Assembly: GCA_038211615.1 (NCBI GenBank)
Contig: JBBQVL010000031.1
Location: 1 to 42,337 of the forward strand
From: DASWJZ01 sp038211615
Lineage (GTDB): Bacteria; Pseudomonadota; Alphaproteobacteria; Rhizobiales; Afifellaceae
Direction of reading: 5' to 3'
Length of the DNA: 42,337 nucleotides
Within the stretch, counting starts at the first letter, position 1. The number at the start of each line of letters is the position of its first letter. The notes below the pieces were generated by a model. That model was not told where the DNA came from, made no database searches, and was given only the letters and a program-made list of their open reading frames with translations. Made by a program: the position numbers and the translations under genes. Positions 32,836 to 40,653 of this stretch are shown piece by piece.

Positions 32836-34749
32836 TTAACGGGGGTTTTGCCCCTCTGCCGCGCTCCCGGGAGCGGACAGAGCTGCGAGCGCGGAGGCGC
32901 GAACGCGCCAGACCTTGAGGCTTTCGCTCTGGAGCGGCACGGGTTCCAGCCATTCCACGCGCGCGGAACCGGCGGCGAGCGCCTTCGCGAAGTCGCCGTA
33001 GCGCTCCGGATAGGCCTCGATCCACGGCAGGCAGAGCGCGACGTAAGTGGCGCCGTCGCGGGTCGCGACCGCGTGGAGGTCGTCGTCGGTGCCGGAAAAT
33101 GCCGTCAGGCCGGCGATGATCCCCTCGACGTTCCGATGATAGCCGGCCGCGACGATCGCCTGGTCGGTCAGAAAGAGGATATGCGCGCCGAGGTCGATCG
33201 GCCCGAGGATCACACCCTTCGGCAGCGTCTCGAGTTTGGCGACATCGCGCAGGCAGGAGCGCATGGCCTCCGGATCGTGCGCCTCGGCTTCCGCGACGAG
33301 GCCAAGCTCCTCGACAAGGAGGGCCGAGGACAGCCAGGGCAGCTCGAAGAACAGCGACGCCGCGACGAGGAGCGCGATCGCGCGGGAAGCGCGCGCGGCC
33401 GGCTCGGTCACTGCCGCGAGGATGCGGTCGAGCGCCCAGCCGGCGGCGAGCGGCGTCAGCGCCACGCCGACGTAGATCGCGCGGATCTCGAAGAGACAGA
33501 GGCCGAGCGTCAGCGTGAGGAGGGAAGCCACGGCGAGGATGAGACGTTTTCCCTCTCCGGCCGTCCGCTTCGCGCCGATCCACGCGGCGATTGCGGCGGC
33601 GAGCGTCGGCCCGAACACGACGGCGGCCTTCGACGGATAGCGGAGCAGCATTTCCCACACCGAATAGGACTCGCCCGTCAGTTCGAGCCATGCGGCGCGG
33701 TAGGCCGCCGGAATCGCGTGATAGGGGCCGTCGAGGCAGACCGGGAAGCGCATCGCGAAAAGGCCCGCGAGCACCGCGCCGCTGATCGCAGCAGCCGCAA
33801 GCCTTGCCTGCCAGCTACCGGCAAGCTGCTCGATGCTGGTGAGAATGACGGCGAGCGCCGCTGCGCCGATGGCGATGAACAGCCACGGCGTCGACAGCGC
33901 GTCGCAGGCCGGTGCGAGCCAGAGCGCGGGCGAGGTCTGGCCGAGGAAGGCCGCGACCGAACCAACCGCGAGGGCGGTGGCGAAGAGCACGAACGCGCGC
34001 GCCTGCGCGGTGTCGATGACCCAGGCCAGCGCATAGAGGGTTCCGATTCCTGCGACGAAGGGCAGGCTCTCCAGCCCGACCGCGAGGGAAAGTGCGGCGG
34101 CCAGTCCTCCTGCTGCCGCAAGGCTCGGGCGGGAAGCGGCGGAGGCAAACGCCAGCGTCGATGCCAGCAGCAGCACGATCTGGACATTGTGATGGTCGAT
34201 CGCCCCGGCGCCGAATAGGTCGCGGAACGCCAGCAGGTTGACCGTCACGACGATTGCGAGCGCGGCCGCCCTCCCGTTGAACGTCCGCCGCATCCGCCAT
34301 CCGGCGAGCGCCAGGTAGACCGCGAGTAGCGCGACGGGCCATCCGGTGATCACAATCCGCTCGGCGAGCGGCGCTCCGACGAGCGGTCCGAGCAGAGCAA
34401 TCTTGGCAGCGAGCGGCGCATCGACGAGCCGCGACCAGTGCATCAGCGTGCCGCCCGGCGGCAGGTAGCGGTACTGGTGGGTGTCGAACCAGCCCTGGCC
34501 GGCGACGAGGTCGCGCACCTCCTGCAGCCGCATCCCGTCGTCGGCGTCGAGCACGCTTAGATCGGCAAGCCGTTGAAAACCCTGGAATTCTCCCACCAGA
34601 AAGCCGGCGAGAGCAAGGAGGGCAAGGCCCCAGAACAGGGCCGGGCGGCCGAGCAATCCGCCGGCAGGGCTCGGTGCGTCGGCGCTCGCGTCTGGATGGA
34701 TTGGCGCCAACTGAGCTTCCTTCCCCGGGCGCGATTCACCGCTGAGCAA
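32836..34749 (-). CDS. Polytopic membrane protein, STT3/GT-C-like
   Basis: This 637-residue protein has about 11 hydrophobic segments and a soluble C-terminal region (about 490-637). The first loop carries LDADDGMRLQEVRDLVAGQG followed by LMHWSRLVDAPLA. An acidic DADD motif in the first external loop is where oligosaccharyltransferase STT3 and other GT-C enzymes hold a catalytic metal site. GAIDHHNVQIVL gives a second possible ligand. No WWDYG-type motif was found, so it is not a canonical oligosaccharyltransferase. The start is a TTG and uncertain. It lies 46 nt from the divergent membrane GT2 and 88 nt from the GT2-methyltransferase gene. Confidence 0.7.
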   Translation of the reverse strand: MLSGESRPGKEAQLAPIHPDASADAPSPAGGLLGRPALFWGLALLALAGFLVGEFQGFQRLADLSVLDADDGMRLQEVRDLVAGQGWFDTHQYRYLPPGGTLMHWSRLVDAPLAAKIALLGPLVGAPLAERIVITGWPVALLAVYLALAGWRMRRTFNGRAAALAIVVTVNLLAFRDLFGAGAIDHHNVQIVLLLASTLAFASAASRPSLAAAGGLAAALSLAVGLESLPFVAGIGTLYALAWVIDTAQARAFVLFATALAVGSVAAFLGQTSPALWLAPACDALSTPWLFIAIGAAALAVILTSIEQLAGSWQARLAAAAISGAVLAGLFAMRFPVCLDGPYHAIPAAYRAAWLELTGESYSVWEMLLRYPSKAAVVFGPTLAAAIAAWIGAKRTAGEGKRLILAVASLLTLTLGLCLFEIRAIYVGVALTPLAAGWALDRILAAVTEPAARASRAIALLVAASLFFELPWLSSALLVEELGLVAEAEAHDPEAMRSCLRDVAKLETLPKGVILGPIDLGAHILFLTDQAIVAAGYHRNVEGIIAGLTAFSGTDDDLHAVATRDGATYVALCLPWIEAYPERYGDFAKALAAGSARVEWLEPVPLQSESLKVWRVRASALAALSAPGSAAEGQNPR

Positions 34750-34795
34750 CCATCGCCGGCCTAACTTACCGCCGCGTTAGCGGAGCCGAATCAGC

Positions 34796-36100
34796 GTGGA
34801 ACCGGACCTGACCATCCAGAATGCCGTTCATGCGGCCCTTGCCGACGTCGAGAAGACGTTCGGAGAGGCCGGTCCGGTCGAGCTTTCGATCCTCATGCCG
34901 TGCCTGAACGAGGCCGAGACGCTCGGCATCTGCATCGACAAGGCGAAGGCTTACCTCTGGCGCACCGGCATCGTCGGCGAGGTGGTGATCGCCGACAACG
35001 GCTCGGACGACGGCAGCCAGGCGATTGCCCGCGCGCATGGCGCGCGGGTCGTGGCGGTGCCGAGCCGCGGCTACGGCGCGGCGCTGATCGCCGGCATCCG
35101 CGCGGCGCGCGGCCGTTTCGTCATCATGGGCGACAGCGACAATTCCTACGACTTCGCCAACCTCGACCGCTTCGTCGAGAAGCTTCGCGAAGGCTACGAC
35201 GTCGTCATGGGCAACCGCTTCCGCGGTGGGATCGCGGAGGCGGCGATGCCGCCGCTGCACCGCTATCTCGGCAATCCGGTCCTCTCCTCGATCGGCCGAC
35301 TCTTTTTCCGCAGCGCCATCGGCGACTTCCATTGCGGGCTGCGCGGGTTTTCGCGCGAGGCGGTGCTCGCCCTCGACCTTGGTTCGACGGGCATGGAATT
35401 TGCCTCCGAGATGATCGTGAAGGCGACCATCGCCGAGCTTCGGATCACCGAGGTGCCGACGACGCTGTCGCCGGACGGACGCTCGCGCCCGCCGCACTTG
35501 AGAAGCTGGCGCGACGGGTGGCGGCATCTGAAGCTGCTTCTGGAGTTCGCGCCGCACTGGCTCTTCCTCTATCCCGGCGGGGCGCTCGCCAGCATGGGCG
35601 CGCTGATCGCCGTGGCGCTCCTCCCGGGCCCGCTGGAGATCGGCGGGCTGACGCTCGACGCCGCCTCGCTGCTCTTCGCCGTCGCCGCCATCCTCGTGGG
35701 CACGCAGCTCGTGCTCTTCTACGCGGTCGCGAAGGTAGCCGCCGTTACGGCCGAGCTGCTTCCGGCCAGCGCGCGCTACGAGCGGATGAACGCGCTGCTC
35801 TCGGTCGACCGCTTCTGCCTCGTCGGCGGCGGTTTCTTTGCCGCTGGGTTCCTCATCGCGGCGGTCGCGGTGCTGCGCTGGATGGTGACCGGCTTCGGCG
35901 ATCTCGACCCGAACGTCAACGTGCGGCTGGCCGCCTTCGCGACGCTCGGCATGGCGCTCGGCGTGCAGAGCGTCACCGCCGGCTTCCTGCTCGGCCTCGT
36001 GCGCGATCGCCGCCGCCCATCCATGACCGGGCAGCCGCCGACGGAGATGCCAGTCTCCCACGATGAAGCGGAGAGGTCGCGCACCGACGCGGCCGCCTAG
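34796..36100 (+). CDS. Membrane-anchored family 2 glycosyltransferase (polyprenyl-phosphate sugar synthase-like)
   Basis: This 434-residue protein has an N-terminal GT2 domain (about 30-240): ELSILMPCLNEAETLGICID, VIADNGSDDGS and the donor-metal motif IMGDSDNSYDF. DFHCGLRGFSREA is the usual acceptor-side segment of dolichyl- or undecaprenyl-phosphate glucose/mannose synthases. At least four membrane segments follow (about 265-420). Such enzymes load a sugar on polyprenyl phosphate for use by GT-C transferases, and two GT-C-like proteins are encoded nearby. The start is GTG 34796. The gene end overlaps the convergent terC gene by 4 nt. Confidence 0.88.
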   Translation: MEPDLTIQNAVHAALADVEKTFGEAGPVELSILMPCLNEAETLGICIDKAKAYLWRTGIVGEVVIADNGSDDGSQAIARAHGARVVAVPSRGYGAALIAGIRAARGRFVIMGDSDNSYDFANLDRFVEKLREGYDVVMGNRFRGGIAEAAMPPLHRYLGNPVLSSIGRLFFRSAIGDFHCGLRGFSREAVLALDLGSTGMEFASEMIVKATIAELRITEVPTTLSPDGRSRPPHLRSWRDGWRHLKLLLEFAPHWLFLYPGGALASMGALIAVALLPGPLEIGGLTLDAASLLFAVAAILVGTQLVLFYAVAKVAAVTAELLPASARYERMNALLSVDRFCLVGGGFFAAGFLIAAVAVLRWMVTGFGDLDPNVNVRLAAFATLGMALGVQSVTAGFLLGLVRDRRRPSMTGQPPTEMPVSHDEAERSRTDAAA

Positions 36101-36789
36101 CTGCAGCCCGGAACGATGCTTCCTATGCCGCGGATATGCGAGAGCCAGCCGAAGTCGCTGCCGCCGCGTAGCGAGCACTCGACCTCGGTTCCGCCCTCCC
36201 AGACCATGCGGACGGCGACGTAGACGATCACCAGCAGCCCCACCCAGGCCAGCCAGCGATAGCGGTCGAGCAGGCGCGCGATGAAGGTGGCGGCCATCGC
36301 CATGAGCGCCACCGAAAGCACCAGGCCCGCCGCCATGATCCACGGATGGTCGCGTGCCGCGCCGGCGATTGCGAGCACGTTATCGAGCGACATGGAAACG
36401 TCGGCGACCAGGATCTGCCACATCGCTTCGCCGAGAGTCTTGGTCGATTCCACCGCGACCTCGCCGCCGCCTGCCTCGCCGAGCGCCTCGCCGCCGGCGT
36501 GCTCGGCGGCGCGCGAGCGGATCTCGCGATAGAGCTTCCAGCAGACCCACAGGAGAAGGATTCCGCCGGCGAGGAGCAGGCCGACCACCTGCAGGAACTG
36601 CACCGCGAGCAGCGAGAGCAGGATGCGGAGAACGACCGCGCCCCCGATCCCGTAGAAGATCACCTTCTGGCGGATCGCAGCAGGCGCGCCGGCCGCCGCC
36701 ATGCCGACGACGATGGCATTGTCGCCCGACAGGGCCACGTTGATCAGGATCACCTGCAGGATGGCGGAGAGTTCCGACGAGAGTTCCAT
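36097..36789 (-). CDS. TerC-family membrane protein, YjbE type (second of tandem pair)
   Basis: This 230-residue protein has about seven hydrophobic segments with paired acidic motifs, VALSGDNAIVVGMAA and DVSMSLDNVLAIAGAA, the hallmark of TerC proteins. Members of this family export manganese or handle metal during secretion. It starts 9 nt after the stop of a longer paralogue, so the two form one operon. A C-terminal extension of about 25 residues holds two Cys (VECSLRGGS ... VPGCS) and is absent from the paralogue. Metal specificity is not predictable here. Confidence 0.9.
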   Translation of the reverse strand: MELSSELSAILQVILINVALSGDNAIVVGMAAAGAPAAIRQKVIFYGIGGAVVLRILLSLLAVQFLQVVGLLLAGGILLLWVCWKLYREIRSRAAEHAGGEALGEAGGGEVAVESTKTLGEAMWQILVADVSMSLDNVLAIAGAARDHPWIMAAGLVLSVALMAMAATFIARLLDRYRWLAWVGLLVIVYVAVRMVWEGGTEVECSLRGGSDFGWLSHIRGIGSIVPGCS

Positions 36790-36798
36790 GGCGCCGCG

Positions 36799-37593
36799 CT
36801 ATCCGTTGATTTCTTGCGGCGCGAGGCGTATCGGCAGCCGCGCCTCAATGAACTCCCCGAGGGCCACGGCCTCGGCGCCATAGAGTTCCGCCAGCAGGTC
36901 AGGCCGCAGTGCCGGCCATAGCCAGCCGGGAAAGAGCTGCCCGACAGCCACGGCCTCGTGCACCTCAAAACTTCCCTCCCAGATCATCTTGATCGCGACG
37001 TAGAGGATGATCGCGAGGCCGACATAGGCGATCCAGCGGTAGCGGTGCAGCAGCCGCGCGATGAACGTCGCCGCGATGCCCATCAGCGCGATCGACAGGA
37101 TGAGCCCGAAGACCAGCACCACCGGATGCTCGCGCGCGGCGCCCGCGACGGCCAGCACATTGTCGAGCGACATCGAGACGTCGGCGATGACGATCTGCCA
37201 TGCGGCCTGTGCGAAGGTTTTGCGCCGCGGGTCGGGGGCGGCGCGGCCGTCCCCGTTCGAACCGTCGCCGGCCAGTGCCTCGCTTGCGGCATGATGCGCG
37301 GCGGCGGAGGTGCGGAGCTCCCGCCACATCTTCCAGCAGACCCAGAGGAGCAGCACGCCGCCGGCGAGCAGCAGGCCGATGATCGCGAGCAGCCACGTCG
37401 CAATGCTGGCGAAGAGGATACGCAGCGCCGTCGCGGCCAGCACGCCGACGAGAATCGCCTTTCCCCGCTGCTCCTTCGGCAGTCCGGCGGCGGCAAGCCC
37501 GATCACGATGGCGTTGTCGCCGGCGAGCACCAGATCGATCAGGATGACCTGCAGGAAAGCGGAGAAGGCGTCGGCTGAAACGAAATCGATCAT
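36799..37593 (-). CDS. TerC-family membrane protein, YjbE type (first of tandem pair)
   Basis: This 264-residue protein has the same seven-segment layout and acidic motifs (LVLAGDNAIVIGLAAAG and DVSMSLDNVLAVAGAA) as the downstream paralogue. The cytosolic loop between the two halves is longer and His/Asp-rich (AAAHHAASEALAGDGSNGDG). The C-terminus extends about 50 residues past the last membrane segment. I chose ATG 37593, with AAGGGAG 6 nt upstream. The upstream region can fold into three hairpins. Two tandem TerC genes probably arose by duplication and may form a heteromer. Confidence 0.9.
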   Translation of the reverse strand: MIDFVSADAFSAFLQVILIDLVLAGDNAIVIGLAAAGLPKEQRGKAILVGVLAATALRILFASIATWLLAIIGLLLAGGVLLLWVCWKMWRELRTSAAAHHAASEALAGDGSNGDGRAAPDPRRKTFAQAAWQIVIADVSMSLDNVLAVAGAAREHPVVLVFGLILSIALMGIAATFIARLLHRYRWIAYVGLAIILYVAIKMIWEGSFEVHEAVAVGQLFPGWLWPALRPDLLAELYGAEAVALGEFIEARLPIRLAPQEING

Positions 37594-37666
37594 GCGGCTC
37601 CCTTGCACGTCCGGTGACGTGGCCGCTGTCGCGTTCTCCAAAGGCAAGTCGAAGTCCGGGGAACGG

Positions 37667-37740
37667 CTGGGCCACAATGTGGTCGCCCAGTCCGACATCG
37701 CGACGGGATCGAACCGTCGCCAGAGGGGCCCGGCCTGGCG
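37667..37740 (-). promoter_or_regulatory. Possible structured 5' leader of the terC operon
   Basis: Three inverted repeats follow one another on the minus strand: CGCCAG/CTGGCG (37718-37740), GACGG-TTCGATC-CCGTC (37702-37718, tRNA T-arm-like) and CTGGGC/GCCCAG with an inner CCACA/TGTGG (37667-37690). They lie 74-147 nt upstream of the first terC ATG, where a leader RNA would be. TerC genes in other bacteria are often preceded by a manganese riboswitch (yybP-ykoY), but I do not see its GGGGAGUAG core. Low confidence. Confidence 0.25.
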
Positions 37741-37770
37741 CCCCCTGCTTAGACAATCGCGGCGTGCGGC

Positions 37771-38766
37771 TCAAGCCGCGGGTATCGAAGGCGACTCGTA
37801 CAGTTTTCGATGCCAGCGCCACGCATCCGCGATGATCGCGGCGAGGCTCGCCTCCGCCCGCCAGCCGAGCAGCGCCTCGGCGCGGCGCGGGTCGGCCACG
37901 AGTTCGGGCGGATCGCCGGCGCGCCGCGGTTCCTCGCGCGTCGGCACCTTTCGGCCGGTCGTCTTCTCGACGGCGTCGATGACCTCCCTGACCGAAGCGC
38001 CACGGCCGGTGCCGAGATTGACGGCGGCGGACTCGCCGCCATTCAGCAGGCGGCGGAGCGCCGCGACATGCGCCGCCGCGAGATCCATGACGTGGATGTA
38101 GTCGCGGAGCGCGGTCCCGTCGGGCGTCGGATAGTCGGTGCCGAAGATCGAAACCGCGGGCCGGCGGCCGAGCGCCGCGTCGAGGACCAGCGGGATCAGG
38201 TGCGTCTCGGGGTCGTGCAGCTCGCCGATCTCTGCCGCGGGATCGGCGCCGGCGGCGTTGAAGTAGCGGAGCCGTACAGACCGGATAGAATGCGCGGCAT
38301 CGAAATCCTCCATCATCCGCTCGCAGGCGAGCTTGCTCGCGCCGTAGGGATTGATCGGCCGCTTGGTCATGTCCTCGGTGATCGGCACCGCATCCGGTTC
38401 GCCGTAGATCGCGCAGGTCGACGAGAAGACGATCCGCCTCACCTCGGAAGCCCGCATCGCCTCGAGGAGATTGAGCGTGCCGCCGACATTGACCGCGTAG
38501 TAGCGCTCGGGGTGCGCGGTCGATTCGCCGACCAGCGCCCGCGCGGCGAAGTGCAGCACCGCCTCCGGCCGCACCTGGCGCATCGCGGAACCGAGCGCGT
38601 CGGCGTCGCGCATGTCGCCCTCGATGAGCGGCCCCCAGCGCACCGCCTCGCGATGTCCCATCGACAGGTTGTCGAAGGCGACGGGCTCGAAGCCCGACTC
38701 GGCAAGAAGCTTGCAGCAATGGCTGCCAATATAGCCGGCCCCGCCGGTGACGAGGACTTTCGTCAT
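37771..38766 (-). CDS. galE: UDP-glucose 4-epimerase
   Basis: This 331-residue cytosolic enzyme interconverts UDP-glucose and UDP-galactose. The NAD-binding motif GGAGYIGSH (about 7-15), the catalytic Ser in SSTCAIYG and the YGASK Tyr-Lys pair (about 146-150) are present. LRYFNAAGADP and RDYIHVMDLAAAH are typical GalE segments. I chose ATG 38766 because GGAG lies just upstream; ATG 38781 is in frame. Length is normal. Its products could supply the glycosyltransferases encoded at 28.5-36.1 kb. Confidence 0.95.
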   Translation of the reverse strand: MTKVLVTGGAGYIGSHCCKLLAESGFEPVAFDNLSMGHREAVRWGPLIEGDMRDADALGSAMRQVRPEAVLHFAARALVGESTAHPERYYAVNVGGTLNLLEAMRASEVRRIVFSSTCAIYGEPDAVPITEDMTKRPINPYGASKLACERMMEDFDAAHSIRSVRLRYFNAAGADPAAEIGELHDPETHLIPLVLDAALGRRPAVSIFGTDYPTPDGTALRDYIHVMDLAAAHVAALRRLLNGGESAAVNLGTGRGASVREVIDAVEKTTGRKVPTREEPRRAGDPPELVADPRRAEALLGWRAEASLAAIIADAWRWHRKLYESPSIPAA

Positions 38767-38809
38767 CTTTCTCTCCGTCATCGCCGGTCCGCCCGGCGAT
38801 CGGCGCGGA

Positions 38810-39580
38810 CTATGCCGGGGAAGTTTGGAGAAAGCGTTGCGTCGTCCCCTCCAGCACGACGCAGGTAAGGCAACCGCTGAAGACAGCGCCGGTGTCGACG
38901 TTGATGCGATTGCCCCGCACCTCCGGATGCATCGCCGGGGTGTGGCCGTGCACGACGACGCAGCCGAGATCGGCGCTTGAGTGGAGGAACGGCTCGCGGA
39001 TCCACACCAGATCTTGCGGGTCCTGGTCCTCGATCGCGCGGCCGGGGCGGATTCCCGCATGCACGAAGAGGTAAGGCGCGATGGCGATCTTCCGCCGGAG
39101 CGAAGCGATGAAGTCCAGATGCGCGGCGGGGAGGGCGGCGCGGAACTCCTGCTGCAACGCGATCAGCGCCGCCCTGCCGCCGAATCCGTGCAGCTTGACC
39201 CCGTAGGACAGGAGCGTCTCGCCGCCGCCGTTGAACAGCCAGTTCTCCATGGCCGAAATGTCGTCGAGCGCATGCAGCAGGATGTCCTCGTGGTTTCCGA
39301 GCAGGCAGATGCGCTCGTCGGCGACGGGGGGCGTCTGCATCAACCAGTCGATGACCTCGCGCGATTGCGGGCCGCGGTCGACATAATCGCCGAGAAATAT
39401 CTCGACCGCGCGCTGCGGGCGATCGAGTTCCAGGTCGTGCCGGATGTCCGATGCGATCTCACGCAGGAGATCGAACCGACCGTGGATATCCCCGACGGCG
39501 TAAATTCTCAGCCCGTCTGCCAGCGGCGGAAGGCGGGAGAGGGTTTCTCTGAGCCTGGCGTGCAGATCGAAATCGCTCAC
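38810..39580 (-). CDS. PPP-family metallophosphatase (serine/threonine or Ap4A type)
   Basis: This 256-residue protein has the calcineurin-like metal centre: AVGDIHGRFD, LGDYVDRGPQS, LLGNHED and the later VHAGIRP and VVHGHTP motifs. This is the bacterial PPP phosphatase set, as in PrpA/PrpB and related enzymes that act on phosphoproteins or dinucleoside polyphosphates. It starts with GTG 39580, which overlaps the stop of the upstream glutathione S-transferase (GTGA), so the two are translationally coupled. Substrate cannot be told from sequence. Confidence 0.92.
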   Translation of the reverse strand: MSDFDLHARLRETLSRLPPLADGLRIYAVGDIHGRFDLLREIASDIRHDLELDRPQRAVEIFLGDYVDRGPQSREVIDWLMQTPPVADERICLLGNHEDILLHALDDISAMENWLFNGGGETLLSYGVKLHGFGGRAALIALQQEFRAALPAAHLDFIASLRRKIAIAPYLFVHAGIRPGRAIEDQDPQDLVWIREPFLHSSADLGCVVVHGHTPAMHPEVRGNRINVDTGAVFSGCLTCVVLEGTTQRFLQTSPA

Positions 39581-40206
39581 GGCATGGGGATGTCCGATGT
39601 GAATTTCGGAACGTGATAGCCCTTCTGAACGGCGGGCCGCGCCGCGATTGCGAGATACCAGCGCTTGACGTTCGGAAACGCGTTGAGGTCGATCTCCTGC
39701 CAGTCGAAGCGGGTCGCCCACGGCCAGATCGCCATGTCGGCGATCGAATATTCGTCCGCGACGAATGCGCGGCCGGCAAGCCGTCTGTCGAGCACGCCGT
39801 AGAGGCGCTTCGCCTCGGCGCGGAAGCGCTCCTCCGCATAGGGCGCCTTGCCCTTGTTGAACTGCAGGAAATGGTGCGCCTGGCCGAGCATCGGGCCGAA
39901 GCCTCCCATCTGCCACATCAGCCACTCGATGACATGGTAGCGGGCCTCGCCGCTCTTCGGCAGGAATTTGCCCGCCTTGTCGGCGAGGTAGATCATCAGC
40001 GCGCCGGATTCCATCAGCGCGGTTCCGGTGTCGTGGTCGACGATCGCGGGAATCTTGTTGTTCGGGCTGATCGCCAGAAACTCCGGCTTGAACTGGTCGT
40101 CCTTGCCGATGTCGATCGGATGCACGGTGTAGGGAATCCCGAGCTCCTCCAGAAGAATGGAGGCCTTGCGCCCGTTCGGCGTAGCCCATGTATAAAGATC
40201 GATCAT
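39577..40206 (-). CDS. Glutathione S-transferase family protein (YfcG/Nu-class-like)
   Basis: This 209-residue protein has a thioredoxin-like N-terminal domain (MIDLYTWATPNGRKASILLE) with Thr/Asn in the active-site loop and the glutathione-binding segments NKIPAIVD and ESGALMIYLA. The helical C-terminal domain includes WLMWQMGGFGPMLGQAHHF and the capping box YSIADMAIWPW. The TPNGRK loop is typical of disulfide-bond oxidoreductases such as YfcG and YghU, which reduce disulfides with glutathione. It is the first gene of a coupled pair with the phosphatase. Confidence 0.93.
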   Translation of the reverse strand: MIDLYTWATPNGRKASILLEELGIPYTVHPIDIGKDDQFKPEFLAISPNNKIPAIVDHDTGTALMESGALMIYLADKAGKFLPKSGEARYHVIEWLMWQMGGFGPMLGQAHHFLQFNKGKAPYAEERFRAEAKRLYGVLDRRLAGRAFVADEYSIADMAIWPWATRFDWQEIDLNAFPNVKRWYLAIAARPAVQKGYHVPKFTSDIPMP

Positions 40207-40409
40207 GGCCGCTCCTTGCGCCGTGCGGTTGCCGCCGGGCTTCAGCGAGGCATGCCGTCTGGGGGCCGGGGCCGCAAGGTGGGATTTTGCCTCGCTCCTC
40301 GCAGGGGTGAAAAAGGATACCGGATTCGCGCCCGAGCCGCAAAGGAGGCGCGATTGACTTCAGCCGCTCCGTCCTTAGTGTCGCGGCAATTCCGTTCGGC
40401 GGGCAAGCT

Positions 40410-40544
40410 TTGGTCAGACGGCTGAAAAGAGCTGCGCGTTGGAAGCGCGCCCTGCGCAGCGGCGGAATCTACGTGGTGAGCTTCCTGTTACTGGCGATCC
40501 TGCTTTCGCCGCTCTGGATTGCGCTCCTCCTGTGGTGGCGTTGA
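40410..40544 (+). CDS. Putative small membrane protein
   Basis: A 44-residue frame gives a basic N-terminus (VRRLKRAARWKRALRSGG) and one strong membrane segment (IYVVSFLLLAILLSPLWIAL) ending LLWWR. Such basic-plus-hydrophobic microproteins are common, and the pattern is unlikely to be chance in GC-rich shadow DNA. The start is uncertain. TTG 40410 is the first conventional start codon near the basic part. The frame is open from ATT 40353, just after AAAGGAGG (40341-40348), which would give 63 residues. The P450 gene starts 110 nt downstream in the same direction. Function is unknown. Confidence 0.45.
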   Translation: MVRRLKRAARWKRALRSGGIYVVSFLLLAILLSPLWIALLLWWR

Positions 40545-40653
40545 GCCGCAGGCCGGCGAAACTTGATCTCGCCGACCCGAGCGGCTACGCCATCGAGCGC
40601 CCGCGCGGGGCGGCGCTGCATATGCCTTCGGTCCCGCCAGACCCAGGCCGTTC

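Noticed and set aside
34766..36343. A 525-codon minus-strand frame opposite the membrane GT2
   Set aside because: Arg/Glu/His-rich shadow; the GT2 motifs on the plus strand are unambiguous.
37702..37718. T-arm-like hairpin as part of a tRNA or tmRNA
   Set aside because: No matching acceptor stem, D arm or anticodon arm can be placed around it, and no tmRNA tag sequence is nearby.
37594..37770. yybP-ykoY manganese riboswitch upstream of terC
   Set aside because: The conserved GGGGAGUAG core and its partner loop are not visible, so only an unspecified structured leader is proposed.
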